This document shows positions 31,196-40,797 of a stretch of 64,000 nt of DNA, piece after piece. The notes beneath the pieces were generated by a model. It had not been told where the DNA came from and ran no database searches. It saw nothing but the letters and a program-made list of their open reading frames with translations. The stretch is from an uncultured Lachnospiraceae bacterium (GTDB lineage: Bacteria; Bacillota; Clostridia; Lachnospirales; Lachnospiraceae). Location: positions 62,001 to 126,000 of the forward strand of contig CANPTH010000001.1 of NCBI GenBank assembly GCA_947576945.1, given 5' to 3'. Every line of letters starts with the position of its first letter. Within the stretch, counting starts at the first letter, position 1. Both the position numbers and the translations under genes were made by a program.

Positions 31196-32761
31196 ATGAG
31201 GAGAAAGATTGCCGTGGTGGGCGGTGGAGCGGCCGGGATGATGGCAGCAATCCAGGCGGCATATGCGGGAGCGTGTGTGACGTTATACGAAAGGAATGAC
31301 AGAGTTGGAAAGAAAATTCTGTCTACGGGAAATGGAAAATGCAATTTCTCCAATGAGGTTATGGAGGCAGGCTGCTATTATGGAGGAGGCGCTGCCTGCG
31401 TGGCAAGGATCTATGAGCGGTTTGGGGTAACGGAGACGAAAGACTTTTTTCGGAAGCTGGGTATGCGGATCAAAAACAGGAACGGCTATTTGTATCCGGC
31501 CAGTGAGCAGGCGGCAACGGTGTCGGATGTGCTGCGATATGAGATGGAAAGCCTGGGAATTCAGCTTTATACGCAGTGCCGGGTTACCGGGGTCAGAAAC
31601 GTGGCAGAGAAGGAAGGCGTTACCCGACTGATGGTGGAGACCGATCCGAAGACATGCAAAGTGCAGGAAACTGATACAGGGCAAAGATACGATGCTGTGA
31701 TCCTGGCCTGCGGAGGTAAGGCAGCTCCAAGAACAGGATCGGATGGGACGGGGTTTGAGCTTGCAGGGCAGCTGGGGCATGGAATTGTGCCGACGGTGCC
31801 GGCGCTTACGGCGCTCCGATGCGAGGGATCCTTCTGGAAGCAGGTGGCAGGGGTGCGCTGTGAGGCGCGTCTGATGCTATACATAGATGGAACTGCTGTC
31901 AGCGTTGTAGATGGCGAATTGCAGCTGACAGATTATGGGATTTCAGGAATTCCGGTTTTTCAGTTCAGCAGGATTGCAGCATATGCGCTGCTGGAGAAAA
32001 AGAAGGTAACGGCAGCGATAGATTTTATGCCGGATACGGATGCCGCTTTCTGGGAGCAGCGATGGGAGCAGCAGAGAAAGCAGCATATGGAGCAGTTTGT
32101 GACCGGGATTGTCAATAAGAAAACAGGCTTATTGCTGTTAAAACTGGCCGGGATCCGGGAAGCGGAAGCAGTATGTGAGATCAATGCGTCCCGGAGAAAG
32201 AAGCTGGAGTCACTTTTTCATTCTTTTCAGGTAACGGTGCGGGAGACGAATTCTTTTGAACAGGCACAGGTGTGTGCCGGCGGTGTGGATTTCAAAGAAA
32301 TTACGGACAGGCTGCAGTCAGTTAAAGTGCCGGGATTGTTTTTCGCGGGGGAGATACTGGATATCGACGGGATCTGCGGCGGATATAATCTGCAGTGGGC
32401 ATGGAGCAGCGGTGCTGTGGCAGGGCGTGCAGCGGCAGGAGCGCCGGAATTTGAAATCAATACCCGTACGGACGGAACGGTTGAAGTCAGGGTGACAGAG
32501 CTGACGGACCATTTAGACAGATTACATACAACGGAATTGGGCGGTATTCGGATCAGGAAGAATCTTGCTTTGGATGTAGAGGATATTGCGGCGTGGTGCA
32601 GAACAAAGATCGAGTGCGGGCAGGCTGTGATAACAAGACAGGGCAAGAACTGGTATATTGAGGTCGATAATTGTGTCATAACAGTCAATGCGTACAGTTA
32701 TACGATCATAACGGCACACAGAAAAGTGCATAATCCGCAGAAACCATTACAGGAGAGATGA
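31196..32761 (+). CDS. HI0933-family NAD(P)/FAD-dependent oxidoreductase
   Basis: IAVVGGGAAGMMAAIQAAYAGACVTLYERNDRVGKKILSTGNGKCNFSN; FAGEILDIDGICGGYNLQWAWSSG. Confidence 0.92.
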   Translation: MRRKIAVVGGGAAGMMAAIQAAYAGACVTLYERNDRVGKKILSTGNGKCNFSNEVMEAGCYYGGGAACVARIYERFGVTETKDFFRKLGMRIKNRNGYLYPASEQAATVSDVLRYEMESLGIQLYTQCRVTGVRNVAEKEGVTRLMVETDPKTCKVQETDTGQRYDAVILACGGKAAPRTGSDGTGFELAGQLGHGIVPTVPALTALRCEGSFWKQVAGVRCEARLMLYIDGTAVSVVDGELQLTDYGISGIPVFQFSRIAAYALLEKKKVTAAIDFMPDTDAAFWEQRWEQQRKQHMEQFVTGIVNKKTGLLLLKLAGIREAEAVCEINASRRKKLESLFHSFQVTVRETNSFEQAQVCAGGVDFKEITDRLQSVKVPGLFFAGEILDIDGICGGYNLQWAWSSGAVAGRAAAGAPEFEINTRTDGTVEVRVTELTDHLDRLHTTELGGIRIRKNLALDVEDIAAWCRTKIECGQAVITRQGKNWYIEVDNCVITVNAYSYTIITAHRKVHNPQKPLQER

Positions 32762-32768
32762 CAGAGCA

Positions 32769-34472
32769 ATGATTCGTATCAATCAGATCAAAGTTCCATT
32801 GGAACATACCAGTCAGGATATTGTGTGCAAAGCTGCCGCAGTGCTGCGTATCGCACCTGAAGAGATTTTGACGTGGCAGATTGTGAAGAAGTCGATTGAT
32901 GCCAGAAAGAAACCGGAAATCCGGATTAACTATGCGCTGCATGTGTCAGTAGCTTCTCAGAAAAAAGTGATTGCCAGATGCAAAAGCAAGCAGGTACAGG
33001 CGGTGGAAGAGAAGAACTATGAATTTCCGGCGGCAGGCGGCAGGCAGCTTCTTCACCGGCCGGTTATTATCGGTACGGGGCCGGCCGGTCTGTTTTGCGG
33101 TTATATGCTGGCAAAGTACGGATACAGGCCTTTGCTTTTAGAGCGGGGTAATTGCGTGGAGCGGCGGCTTGCAGATGTGGAGAGATTCTGGAAAGAAGGT
33201 ATACTTGACCCGGATTCCAATGTACAGTTCGGAGAAGGGGGAGCAGGTACTTTCTCGGATGGTAAGTTAAATACGCTTGTAAAAGATAAATTCGGCAGGA
33301 ACAAAGAGGTTCTGCGTATTTTTGTGGAAGCCGGGGCGCCGGAACAGATTCTGTATGAATCGAAACCGCATATCGGAACGGATATTCTGGTCTTTGTGGT
33401 GAAGCGGCTGCGGGAACAGATCATAGACTGGGGCGGTGAAGTGAGATTTGGTGCGCAGGTGACGGATCTGCTTTATGAAGAAGAACAGGTAGAGGGTGTA
33501 GTCGTCCGGTATCAGGAGAACGCCGGCGAAACAGAGGATGACGCAGTAACGTATAATAGACACTCGGTGAAAGAACAACTTATAGAGAGTGAGACGGTCG
33601 TGCTGGCGACAGGACACAGTGCAAGGGATACCTTTGAGATGCTGCATCGGAAGCAGGTGCCTATGGCCGCCAAATCATTTGCTGTGGGGCTGCGCATGGA
33701 ACATCCACGCCGGATGATCGATCAGATGCAATATGGCTGCTCACAGCATCCGCTGCTGCCGGCAGCCAGCTACAAAGTGACTGCGCAGACCGCTTCAGGC
33801 AGAGGGGTATATTCTTTCTGTATGTGTCCCGGCGGTTATGTGGTCAATGCTTCTTCCGAGCCGGAGCGGCTGGCGGTGAACGGTATGAGCTACAGTGGAC
33901 GCGGCGGCGATAACAGTAACAGCGCCATGATTGTTACGGTGACACCGGACGATTATGCAGATAAGTCTCCGCTGGGCGGGATCGCCTTTCAGCGGGAATT
34001 GGAGGCGCGGGCATACCGGATCGGAAAAGGCGCGGTACCGGTGGAAACCTATGGAGAGTTCCGGAAGGCGGTGACCGGTACAGCTTTCAAAGATATAGTA
34101 CAGACAGCAGAATCGTATGACTCCGTAATCGAACAGCATTATCCCGATTTTGCTCCTGCAGTCAAAGGAAAATATCGTTTGGCGCCGGTACATGAAATTC
34201 TGCCGGCGGAACTTAACCGTGCGCTGGTGGAAGGGATTGAACTGATCGGCCGGAACGTACATGGCTTTTCGGACGGCAGCGCCTGTCTTTCAGGGGTTGA
34301 GAGCAGGACATCCTCTCCAGTGAGGATTATACGGGACGAGACGGGACAGTCGGTGATCCGGGGACTTTATCCGTGTGGGGAAGGCGCCGGATATGCGGGC
34401 GGCATTACTTCGGCGGCGATGGATGGTATGGTAATCGCGGAGAAGATAGCGGCGGAATTTATGCCATTGTAA
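32769..34472 (+). CDS. FAD-dependent dehydrogenase (COG2509-like)
   Basis: VIIGTGPAGLFCGYMLAKYGYRPLLLERG; NVQFGEGGAGTFSDGKLNTLVKD; GEGAGYAGGITSAAMDGM. Confidence 0.9.
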   Translation: MIRINQIKVPLEHTSQDIVCKAAAVLRIAPEEILTWQIVKKSIDARKKPEIRINYALHVSVASQKKVIARCKSKQVQAVEEKNYEFPAAGGRQLLHRPVIIGTGPAGLFCGYMLAKYGYRPLLLERGNCVERRLADVERFWKEGILDPDSNVQFGEGGAGTFSDGKLNTLVKDKFGRNKEVLRIFVEAGAPEQILYESKPHIGTDILVFVVKRLREQIIDWGGEVRFGAQVTDLLYEEEQVEGVVVRYQENAGETEDDAVTYNRHSVKEQLIESETVVLATGHSARDTFEMLHRKQVPMAAKSFAVGLRMEHPRRMIDQMQYGCSQHPLLPAASYKVTAQTASGRGVYSFCMCPGGYVVNASSEPERLAVNGMSYSGRGGDNSNSAMIVTVTPDDYADKSPLGGIAFQRELEARAYRIGKGAVPVETYGEFRKAVTGTAFKDIVQTAESYDSVIEQHYPDFAPAVKGKYRLAPVHEILPAELNRALVEGIELIGRNVHGFSDGSACLSGVESRTSSPVRIIRDETGQSVIRGLYPCGEGAGYAGGITSAAMDGMVIAEKIAAEFMPL

Positions 34473-34516
34473 GAAATGATAACCGAAACGGGAAATTTTA
34501 AGACTGGAGAGAAGAG

Positions 34517-35386
34517 ATGTCAGGGAATACAAAGATCAGAGAGATGATGAAAGATAAGAAACGGATCGTGATCAAGATAGGATCTTCCTCATTGCAGCAT
34601 GTACAGACGGGAGATCTGGATTACACGAAGCTGGACGTGCTGGTGCGGGAGTTGTGCGATATCAGAAACCGCGGCAAAGATGTGGTGCTTGTAACGTCCG
34701 GCGCTGTGGCGGTGGGCAGGAAAGCGGTGATGATGCAGGGGATCGATGAGGACAATCCTACGGCGGTGAAACAGGCATGCGCAGCCATTGGCCAGGCCAG
34801 GCTGATGATGACCTATCAGAAGATTTTTGCGGAATATAATCAAGTGGCAGCGCAAATTTTGATGACGAAGAATACGATCATTGATAATCTGAACCGTTTT
34901 AATGCACGCAATACTTTCGCAGAACTGTTTAAGCTGGGAGTAGTGCCTATCGTCAATGAAAATGACACGGTGGCTACCTATGAGCTGGGGATTGGGGATA
35001 ATGATACTTTATCGGCCATCGTGGCGGCGCTGATCGATGCGGACATGCTGATTCTGTTATCGGATATCGACGGACTCTACACGGATGATCCAAGGAAGAA
35101 TCCGAATGCGAAATATATAGAGGTGGTGGAGGAGCTGACGGAGGAGCTGCTGGATATGGGAAAGGCTTCCACCGGAAGCGCCTCTGGTACAGGTGGAATG
35201 AACACCAAGCTGCAGGCAGCCAGAATTGCAGGTAATATGGGCGTGGACATGGTAATTGCAAACAGTGCGGACATTAAGGTGATCCATCGGATTTTGGCCG
35301 GACAGAACATAGGGACGCTTTTCAGAGCGCATAAGGAGGATGGTTTCGACCTGCCGTTGTTTGTACAGCAGATGGCGCATGAATGA
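34517..35386 (+). CDS. proB: Glutamate 5-kinase (short form without PUA domain)
   Basis: RIVIKIGSSSL; VLVTSGAVAVGRKAV; NENDTVATYELGIGDNDTLSAIVAALIDADMLILLSDIDGLYTDDPR; 289 aa. Confidence 0.95.
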   Translation: MSGNTKIREMMKDKKRIVIKIGSSSLQHVQTGDLDYTKLDVLVRELCDIRNRGKDVVLVTSGAVAVGRKAVMMQGIDEDNPTAVKQACAAIGQARLMMTYQKIFAEYNQVAAQILMTKNTIIDNLNRFNARNTFAELFKLGVVPIVNENDTVATYELGIGDNDTLSAIVAALIDADMLILLSDIDGLYTDDPRKNPNAKYIEVVEELTEELLDMGKASTGSASGTGGMNTKLQAARIAGNMGVDMVIANSADIKVIHRILAGQNIGTLFRAHKEDGFDLPLFVQQMAHE

Positions 35387-35436
35387 AAATTCTGTTCGCG
35401 TCCTCAGCGTAAATCACTTCCCCAGACTGCTTCGGC

Positions 35437-35703
35437 ATGGAGGTAAAAATCATAGAAAGTAAGAAGGAGAAAAGCAGGGATATGAGTGTAGAACAGATGA
35501 TAGCCAGAATCAACGAACTGTATCATAAATCGCAGACAGAAGGGCTGACAGAAGAAGAGAAAGAAGAGCAGAAACAGCTGCGCAGCGCATATGTGGCGAA
35601 TGTGCGGGCGAATTTAAGAGGGCAGCTTGATAATATTTCTATTGTGGAGAAGGACGGTTCTATTACTGACCTTGGGAAAAAGCATGGACATAAGCGTGGA
35701 TAA
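35437..35703 (+). CDS. DUF896/YnzC family protein
   Basis: MIARINELYHKSQTEGLTEEEKEEQKQLRSAYVANVRANLRGQLDNISIVEKDG; start may be 35482. Confidence 0.9.
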   Translation: MEVKIIESKKEKSRDMSVEQMIARINELYHKSQTEGLTEEEKEEQKQLRSAYVANVRANLRGQLDNISIVEKDGSITDLGKKHGHKRG

Positions 35704-36325
35704 GAGCAAGATACGCAGACAGATACTTTCGGTACGTGATCAAATGGATCCGGAAGTGAGGGCGCGGTGTAATGCGGCAATACGGGAACGGGTTTTTGCA
35801 CATCAGGTCTATCAGGAGTCACAGATCATTTTAGCCTATGTCAGTTATCGGAGTGAAGTGGATACGATGGAAATGATTGGCCAGGCGCTGGCTGATGGGA
35901 AATATGTGTTTGCGCCAAAGGTTTGCGGCGGGGAAATGGAGTTTTTGCAGATCTTTTCGCTGAAGGATTTATGCAGCGGCTATAAGGGGATTCCGGAGCC
36001 GGCGAGGGGAATTCCCTTGCCGGAATGGATGGGGCGGGCAAACGGTTCGGCAGCTGCTGACCAGAGGGAGCTTCTGCAGTATAAAATAATGATGTGGATG
36101 CCGGGGGCTGTGTTTGACAGGGAACGGCATCGGATCGGATACGGGAAGGGTTTTTATGACCGTTATCTGGGCAGATTGAGCGACGCGAAAGGACGGAGCG
36201 GCAGTGTCATGGAACGGTTGACCACGGCTGCGTTCGCTTATACGTGTCAGCTGGTGCACACGATTCCTTATGAGGTACATGACGTGAGACCGGATATGGT
36301 GATTACGGAAGAGGGGATACGATGA
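35684..36325 (+). CDS. 5-formyltetrahydrofolate cyclo-ligase
   Basis: KSKIRRQILSVRDQM; MPGAVFDRERHRIGYGKGFYDRYL. Confidence 0.9.
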   Translation: MDISVDKSKIRRQILSVRDQMDPEVRARCNAAIRERVFAHQVYQESQIILAYVSYRSEVDTMEMIGQALADGKYVFAPKVCGGEMEFLQIFSLKDLCSGYKGIPEPARGIPLPEWMGRANGSAAADQRELLQYKIMMWMPGAVFDRERHRIGYGKGFYDRYLGRLSDAKGRSGSVMERLTTAAFAYTCQLVHTIPYEVHDVRPDMVITEEGIR

Positions 36326-37047
36326 AAAAGACGATCATCGTCATGCCGGTAGCCAATGAAGAAGATACCATGGAGAGGATCCTGGATGAAATTCTTGCGC
36401 TGCCATATGACAATTTACATATTTATCCGGTGATTGACAGCTATTCTAAAGACCGGACAGAGGAGATCATCAGAAGGAAAGCTGCTGAGAACGATAAGGT
36501 GAAATGTATTTTTTACAAGGAATCCAGAGGGGTGATCAGTTGTTATCTGGAAGGTTTTCGTCAGGCGCTGGCGGACGGCGCGGAACAAATCGTGGAGATG
36601 GATGGAGGAGGAAGCCATCTGCCCGCAGAGATACCGCAGTTTCTTGCAAAAATGGAAGAAGGGTATGACTGTGTGTGGGGTTCCCGGTTTATGGAAGGCG
36701 GTTCCATGCGCAGGCAGCCTTTATACAGAAGGGTATTAAGTCAGGGCGGTACGCTTCTGGCTAATCTGGTTCTTGGAACAAGACTGAAGGATATGACAAG
36801 TGGATTTGAAGGATTTCAGCGGAAGGTCCTGGAAAATATGAATCTGGACGCTTTCTTGTCTACAGGGCATATGTATCAGACAGAAATGCGCTTTTACTGC
36901 AGGAAACTGCGGACAGTAGAGGTGCCGATCCACTATGTGGGGACGACATCCAGCCTGAAAAGCAGTTCCGTGACGGAGGCGCTGCGCCTTCTGTTTCAGC
37001 TGAAAAAGAATGAACGCCGTATTGGTCTTTCACGGACGATGGAATAA
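36322..37047 (+). CDS. GT2 family glycosyltransferase, polyprenyl-phosphate sugar synthase-like
   Basis: VMPVANEEDTMERILDEIL; EMDGGGSHLPAEIPQFL; GSRFMEGGSM; DMTSGFEGFQRKVLE resembles dolichyl-P-mannose synthase. Confidence 0.8.
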   Translation: MKKTIIVMPVANEEDTMERILDEILALPYDNLHIYPVIDSYSKDRTEEIIRRKAAENDKVKCIFYKESRGVISCYLEGFRQALADGAEQIVEMDGGGSHLPAEIPQFLAKMEEGYDCVWGSRFMEGGSMRRQPLYRRVLSQGGTLLANLVLGTRLKDMTSGFEGFQRKVLENMNLDAFLSTGHMYQTEMRFYCRKLRTVEVPIHYVGTTSSLKSSSVTEALRLLFQLKKNERRIGLSRTME

Positions 37048-37105
37048 AGGTTGAAGAAATTTGGCTCACACCTTTCGCAAAAACTGTTTCGGAATGGAGG
37101 CGAAT

Positions 37106-38404
37106 ATGGAAAAAGTAAAATATTTGATTCTTGGAGCCGGGCCTTCAGGGCTTACCTTAGCGAACCGATTAAAAGAACTGGGTGAAACTGATTTTCTGCT
37201 TCTGGAGAAAGAGGAAGAAGCGGGCGGTTTGTGCCGTTCTGTGATGGTGGACGGCAGCCCTTTCGATATTGGCGGCGGTCATTTTCTGGATGTGAGAAGA
37301 CCGCAGGTCAATGAATTCCTGTTTCAGTTTATGCCAAAGGAGGAATGGCAGCTTTTTACGCGGGACAGTCGTATCTGGGTGGACGGAGCCGAGATTGGCC
37401 ATCCGTTGGAGGCTAATATCTGGCAGCTGGATTTACAGGAGCAGGTGGCTTATCTGACATCTATAGCGAAGGCAGGCTGTAATCTGGATCAGCCCATGCC
37501 TACACGGTTTGTGAAATGGATGGTCTGGAAGCTGGGACAGCGGATTGCCGATCATTATATGCTGCCTTATAATCAGAAGATGTTCGCGGATGAACTGGAC
37601 GAGCTGGGTACCTATTGGCTGGAAAAGCTGCCCGATGTGAGCTTTGAGGAAACCCTTTTGTCCTGTCTGACGCATAAACCCTATGGAACGCAGCCGGGCC
37701 ATGCCGCTTTCTATTATCCGAAAAAATATGGGTATGGCGAAGTGTGGATCCGTATGTCCGGAGAAATCTCACCCCAGGTACTGTACGGAATGGAAGCCTG
37801 CGTTCTGAATTGCGAAAACCGCAGCGTGAAGACGAAGACAGGGGAAGTATTTGAAGGGGAATATGTGATCACTACAGTTCCATGGAGGAGCTTTGAGCAG
37901 ATTGTTGGTATGCCGGAGGAAATCAGGAATCTGGCGTCGGAGATAAAATCCAGCGCTATAGAAGTCCGTTATGTACCGAAGCATCTTTCTACGGCAGCGC
38001 AGTGGATTTATGAGCCGGACCTGCAGGTTCCGTGGCACAGAATCCTGGTGCGGCACAATTTCTGTCCGGGAAGCAGAGGGTACTGGCTGGAGACAAGAAA
38101 GGAACGGATAGAGATGTTTGGAGACGCCGCCATTAACCTTCCGGGCGTTACAGATCATGATGCGCAGGGAATGGAGACAGCGTGTGCCAGAAATAATTGT
38201 AACGGCGCAGATTTTCGGTATCTGAATGAATATGCTTATCCACTGAATACCATCGGCAAGCCGGAGGCCGTGAGAAAGCTGCTTGCGTTCTGCCGATCAA
38301 GGCAAATATACGGTTTGGGACGCTGGGGCGAACACTGTCATTATAATTCGGATGTGGTGGTGGATCTTGCCATGCAGTTAGCCAGGCAGTTGATTATATT
38401 ATAA
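37106..38404 (+). CDS. FAD-dependent amine oxidase / UDP-galactopyranose mutase-like protein
   Basis: VKYLILGAGPSGLTLANRLKELGETDFLLLEKEEEAGGLCRSVMVDGSPFDIGGGHFL; LPYNQKMFADELDELGTYWL. Confidence 0.8.
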   Translation: MEKVKYLILGAGPSGLTLANRLKELGETDFLLLEKEEEAGGLCRSVMVDGSPFDIGGGHFLDVRRPQVNEFLFQFMPKEEWQLFTRDSRIWVDGAEIGHPLEANIWQLDLQEQVAYLTSIAKAGCNLDQPMPTRFVKWMVWKLGQRIADHYMLPYNQKMFADELDELGTYWLEKLPDVSFEETLLSCLTHKPYGTQPGHAAFYYPKKYGYGEVWIRMSGEISPQVLYGMEACVLNCENRSVKTKTGEVFEGEYVITTVPWRSFEQIVGMPEEIRNLASEIKSSAIEVRYVPKHLSTAAQWIYEPDLQVPWHRILVRHNFCPGSRGYWLETRKERIEMFGDAAINLPGVTDHDAQGMETACARNNCNGADFRYLNEYAYPLNTIGKPEAVRKLLAFCRSRQIYGLGRWGEHCHYNSDVVVDLAMQLARQLIIL

Positions 38405-38419
38405 AGGAATAGATTTAAA

Positions 38420-40606
38420 ATGAAAAAAGGAATCATCCATAAAATAATCGAGACCTGTATACTTGCCCTGTGCTTTGGGGTTGTAATGCTGGTGCTGACG
38501 CATACAGCGCAGAACGGGATGCAGACTACGCAGATCCTGCCGGGCATCAATCCGGATCCGGTGTATGTGTCCTGTGAGGCGGGAGAAACGCTGGAAGTTA
38601 TGATTACAGCTGCAGAAGATTTTCAGGTCAGCGGCTTTCAGGTGCTGTTAGTCAATATCGCGGAAGACAGCAGAGGAACTCTCCGCTTTACGGTGTCTGA
38701 TGATTCTTCCAGCATTTTGGTCAGTCAGGTAGTTCCGGTGGAAACCGTTACACCGGGAAAATGGTTTGCGATTCCCGGGGAAATGGCCTTTGCGGCAGAA
38801 CAGACCTATAAAGTGTCCGTCTATGCGGACGGCAGTTCCCCGTATTTTATGCAGGTGCCAGAGGGGGAAGGGACAGCGCTGCCTTTTACAGAACAGGTCA
38901 TTAAGGATGGAGAAGTTCTGGAATGTGGTATTTCTATGGGTATCAACCGGGTGGAGCCTGTCCGGATGACATATGGGGATATCTTTTACTATTCCGTACC
39001 GCTTTCCGTAGTGCTGACTGTCATAGGACTGCTCTGTATCTGGGCGGGATGGCAGAAAGTGTGGGCGGCGGTTCTGAAGCTCAGAATGCCGGCGCAGGTA
39101 TTTGCGCAAAAGTATGGCAGTGATCTGTTCCTGTTGTTGCTGTTCGGTTGTATCTGTATCAGTATATATTCGCGGGCTTATCTGAAAGGCGTCTATATTT
39201 CGGCGGATTCAGCCGGGTATCTGCGGGAGGCAGTGAATCTGGTAAATGGAAAAGGATTTTCCTATGACGGTCTGGCAGGATACGATACATGGTTTGCCAA
39301 TTGGCCGATTCTGTATCCTGTACTGATTGCGGCGGTGATGCTTGTCACAGGAACCGGCGCTTATCTGGCATCGAAGATTGTGGCCATGGTGACGGCAGGG
39401 GTGATCCTGCTTGTGCTGCGCAGATGTTTCGGTAAAGACGCGTGGCTGTACGGTCTGTGTCTGACCAATATCGGCTATTTGAATCTGAGTTATTATACGT
39501 GGAGTGAGATCCCGTTTATGCTGTTTATGCTTTGCTTTGCACTTCTTTTTGCCAAAGTGCTGCAGGAGAAACATCCGGCATGGGGCTGGTATGCGGCCCT
39601 CGGCATCATGGGCATATGCTGCTTTATGACCAGATATTACGGTATCTTTGTATGGATTGTGACCGGGCTGTATCTGCTGGCGTTGTTTGTATCCTACAGG
39701 AAGAAGAAAGAACAGGCAGTTTTTAGCAAAATAATCGGATTGACAGTGACGGCGTTTGTTTCGGGTGTTTTGAGCATGGCATATCTGTTGATGAATAAGA
39801 TAATGAACGGTATGGCGTCTGGAGTGAGCCGGACAATGTGGTGGGATGATTACCGGATCCTGACGGATGATCTGATTGAGAGTCTGCTGACGGAGTTTTT
39901 CAATATATTTTCCATGCAGATACCGGAACTGGTGGAAGGCTTTCCGTATCAGATCAAAGTATTCGTGGTGGTGGGCATATTGGTGGGCATTGGCTGGATA
40001 ATTGCCGGAAACTGCGGACGTTTTACGAGAGAGTCCGTGTTAATCATGATGGCGGTAGTTTATGATGTGGTCTTTATCGGTATCCGTTATGTTTCTTCGA
40101 TGGACAGTTTTTATTTCCGCTTCTTTGAACCGGCGACTTTTCTGCTATGCATTGCATTGATCAGCCTGCTGCTGCCATATCTGCGGAGAAAAAAAGGATT
40201 TTATTATTTTGCAGGTATGGTAACGCTGCTGCTTGTGACCGCGGTATGGTCTGTTTTTGCAAACGGGGGGATGAATCGAAACGACAACTATTATCTGTCG
40301 CTGGAAGCGCAGTGGGAGGAAGCCTATAATGGGATTCCGGAAAAGTCGGTGGTAATTTTTAATGATATTGATTTCCGTTCAGCCTATTACCGTCCGGATG
40401 TGGTGGAAGGGATGATTACGCCGGCAGATGAATTCTCTGATCTGCAGCATACTTATTATGGCTCTGATTATTTATGCATTCGTGCGGAGTTTGCAGATGC
40501 CATGCTGGAATCGGGCGAATATCACAGCAGTGTCGTAAAGAGACTGCAGCAGGAGATAGAAGGGAAGGCGCCGGCTGAGTTCGTAGTGATCTCTTTGCGG
40601 GAGTGA
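38420..40606 (+). CDS. GT-C/ArnT-like (GT39-type) membrane glycosyltransferase
   Basis: Large luminal N-terminal region, YISADSAGYLREAVNLVNGKGFSYDG, many TM helices. Confidence 0.7.
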   Translation: MKKGIIHKIIETCILALCFGVVMLVLTHTAQNGMQTTQILPGINPDPVYVSCEAGETLEVMITAAEDFQVSGFQVLLVNIAEDSRGTLRFTVSDDSSSILVSQVVPVETVTPGKWFAIPGEMAFAAEQTYKVSVYADGSSPYFMQVPEGEGTALPFTEQVIKDGEVLECGISMGINRVEPVRMTYGDIFYYSVPLSVVLTVIGLLCIWAGWQKVWAAVLKLRMPAQVFAQKYGSDLFLLLLFGCICISIYSRAYLKGVYISADSAGYLREAVNLVNGKGFSYDGLAGYDTWFANWPILYPVLIAAVMLVTGTGAYLASKIVAMVTAGVILLVLRRCFGKDAWLYGLCLTNIGYLNLSYYTWSEIPFMLFMLCFALLFAKVLQEKHPAWGWYAALGIMGICCFMTRYYGIFVWIVTGLYLLALFVSYRKKKEQAVFSKIIGLTVTAFVSGVLSMAYLLMNKIMNGMASGVSRTMWWDDYRILTDDLIESLLTEFFNIFSMQIPELVEGFPYQIKVFVVVGILVGIGWIIAGNCGRFTRESVLIMMAVVYDVVFIGIRYVSSMDSFYFRFFEPATFLLCIALISLLLPYLRRKKGFYYFAGMVTLLLVTAVWSVFANGGMNRNDNYYLSLEAQWEEAYNGIPEKSVVIFNDIDFRSAYYRPDVVEGMITPADEFSDLQHTYYGSDYLCIRAEFADAMLESGEYHSSVVKRLQQEIEGKAPAEFVVISLRE

Positions 40607-40696
40607 TTTCTTTTTTGCGTTTTCCTGATGCATTGACGTGTCTGTTGACATGTGATATGAATTAAACGGATGCTGAATCAGAGCATACTGGTATAT

Positions 40697-40777
40697 TAGT
40701 AAACCACAATCATGCGCAGCCTGCCTCCTGGCGGGCCGCATGGCCATCCATGCTATGAAAGCCAGGGACTTTCATAG
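40697..40777 (-). repeat. Repeat family 1 copy 1 (81-bp hairpin-rich element)
   Basis: Reverse-complement match to 51616-51699: gcgggccgcatggccatccatgct.tgaaag..gactttca.ag. Confidence 0.8.
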
Positions 40778-40797
40778 TAAAAGAAATGAGGAATCAT

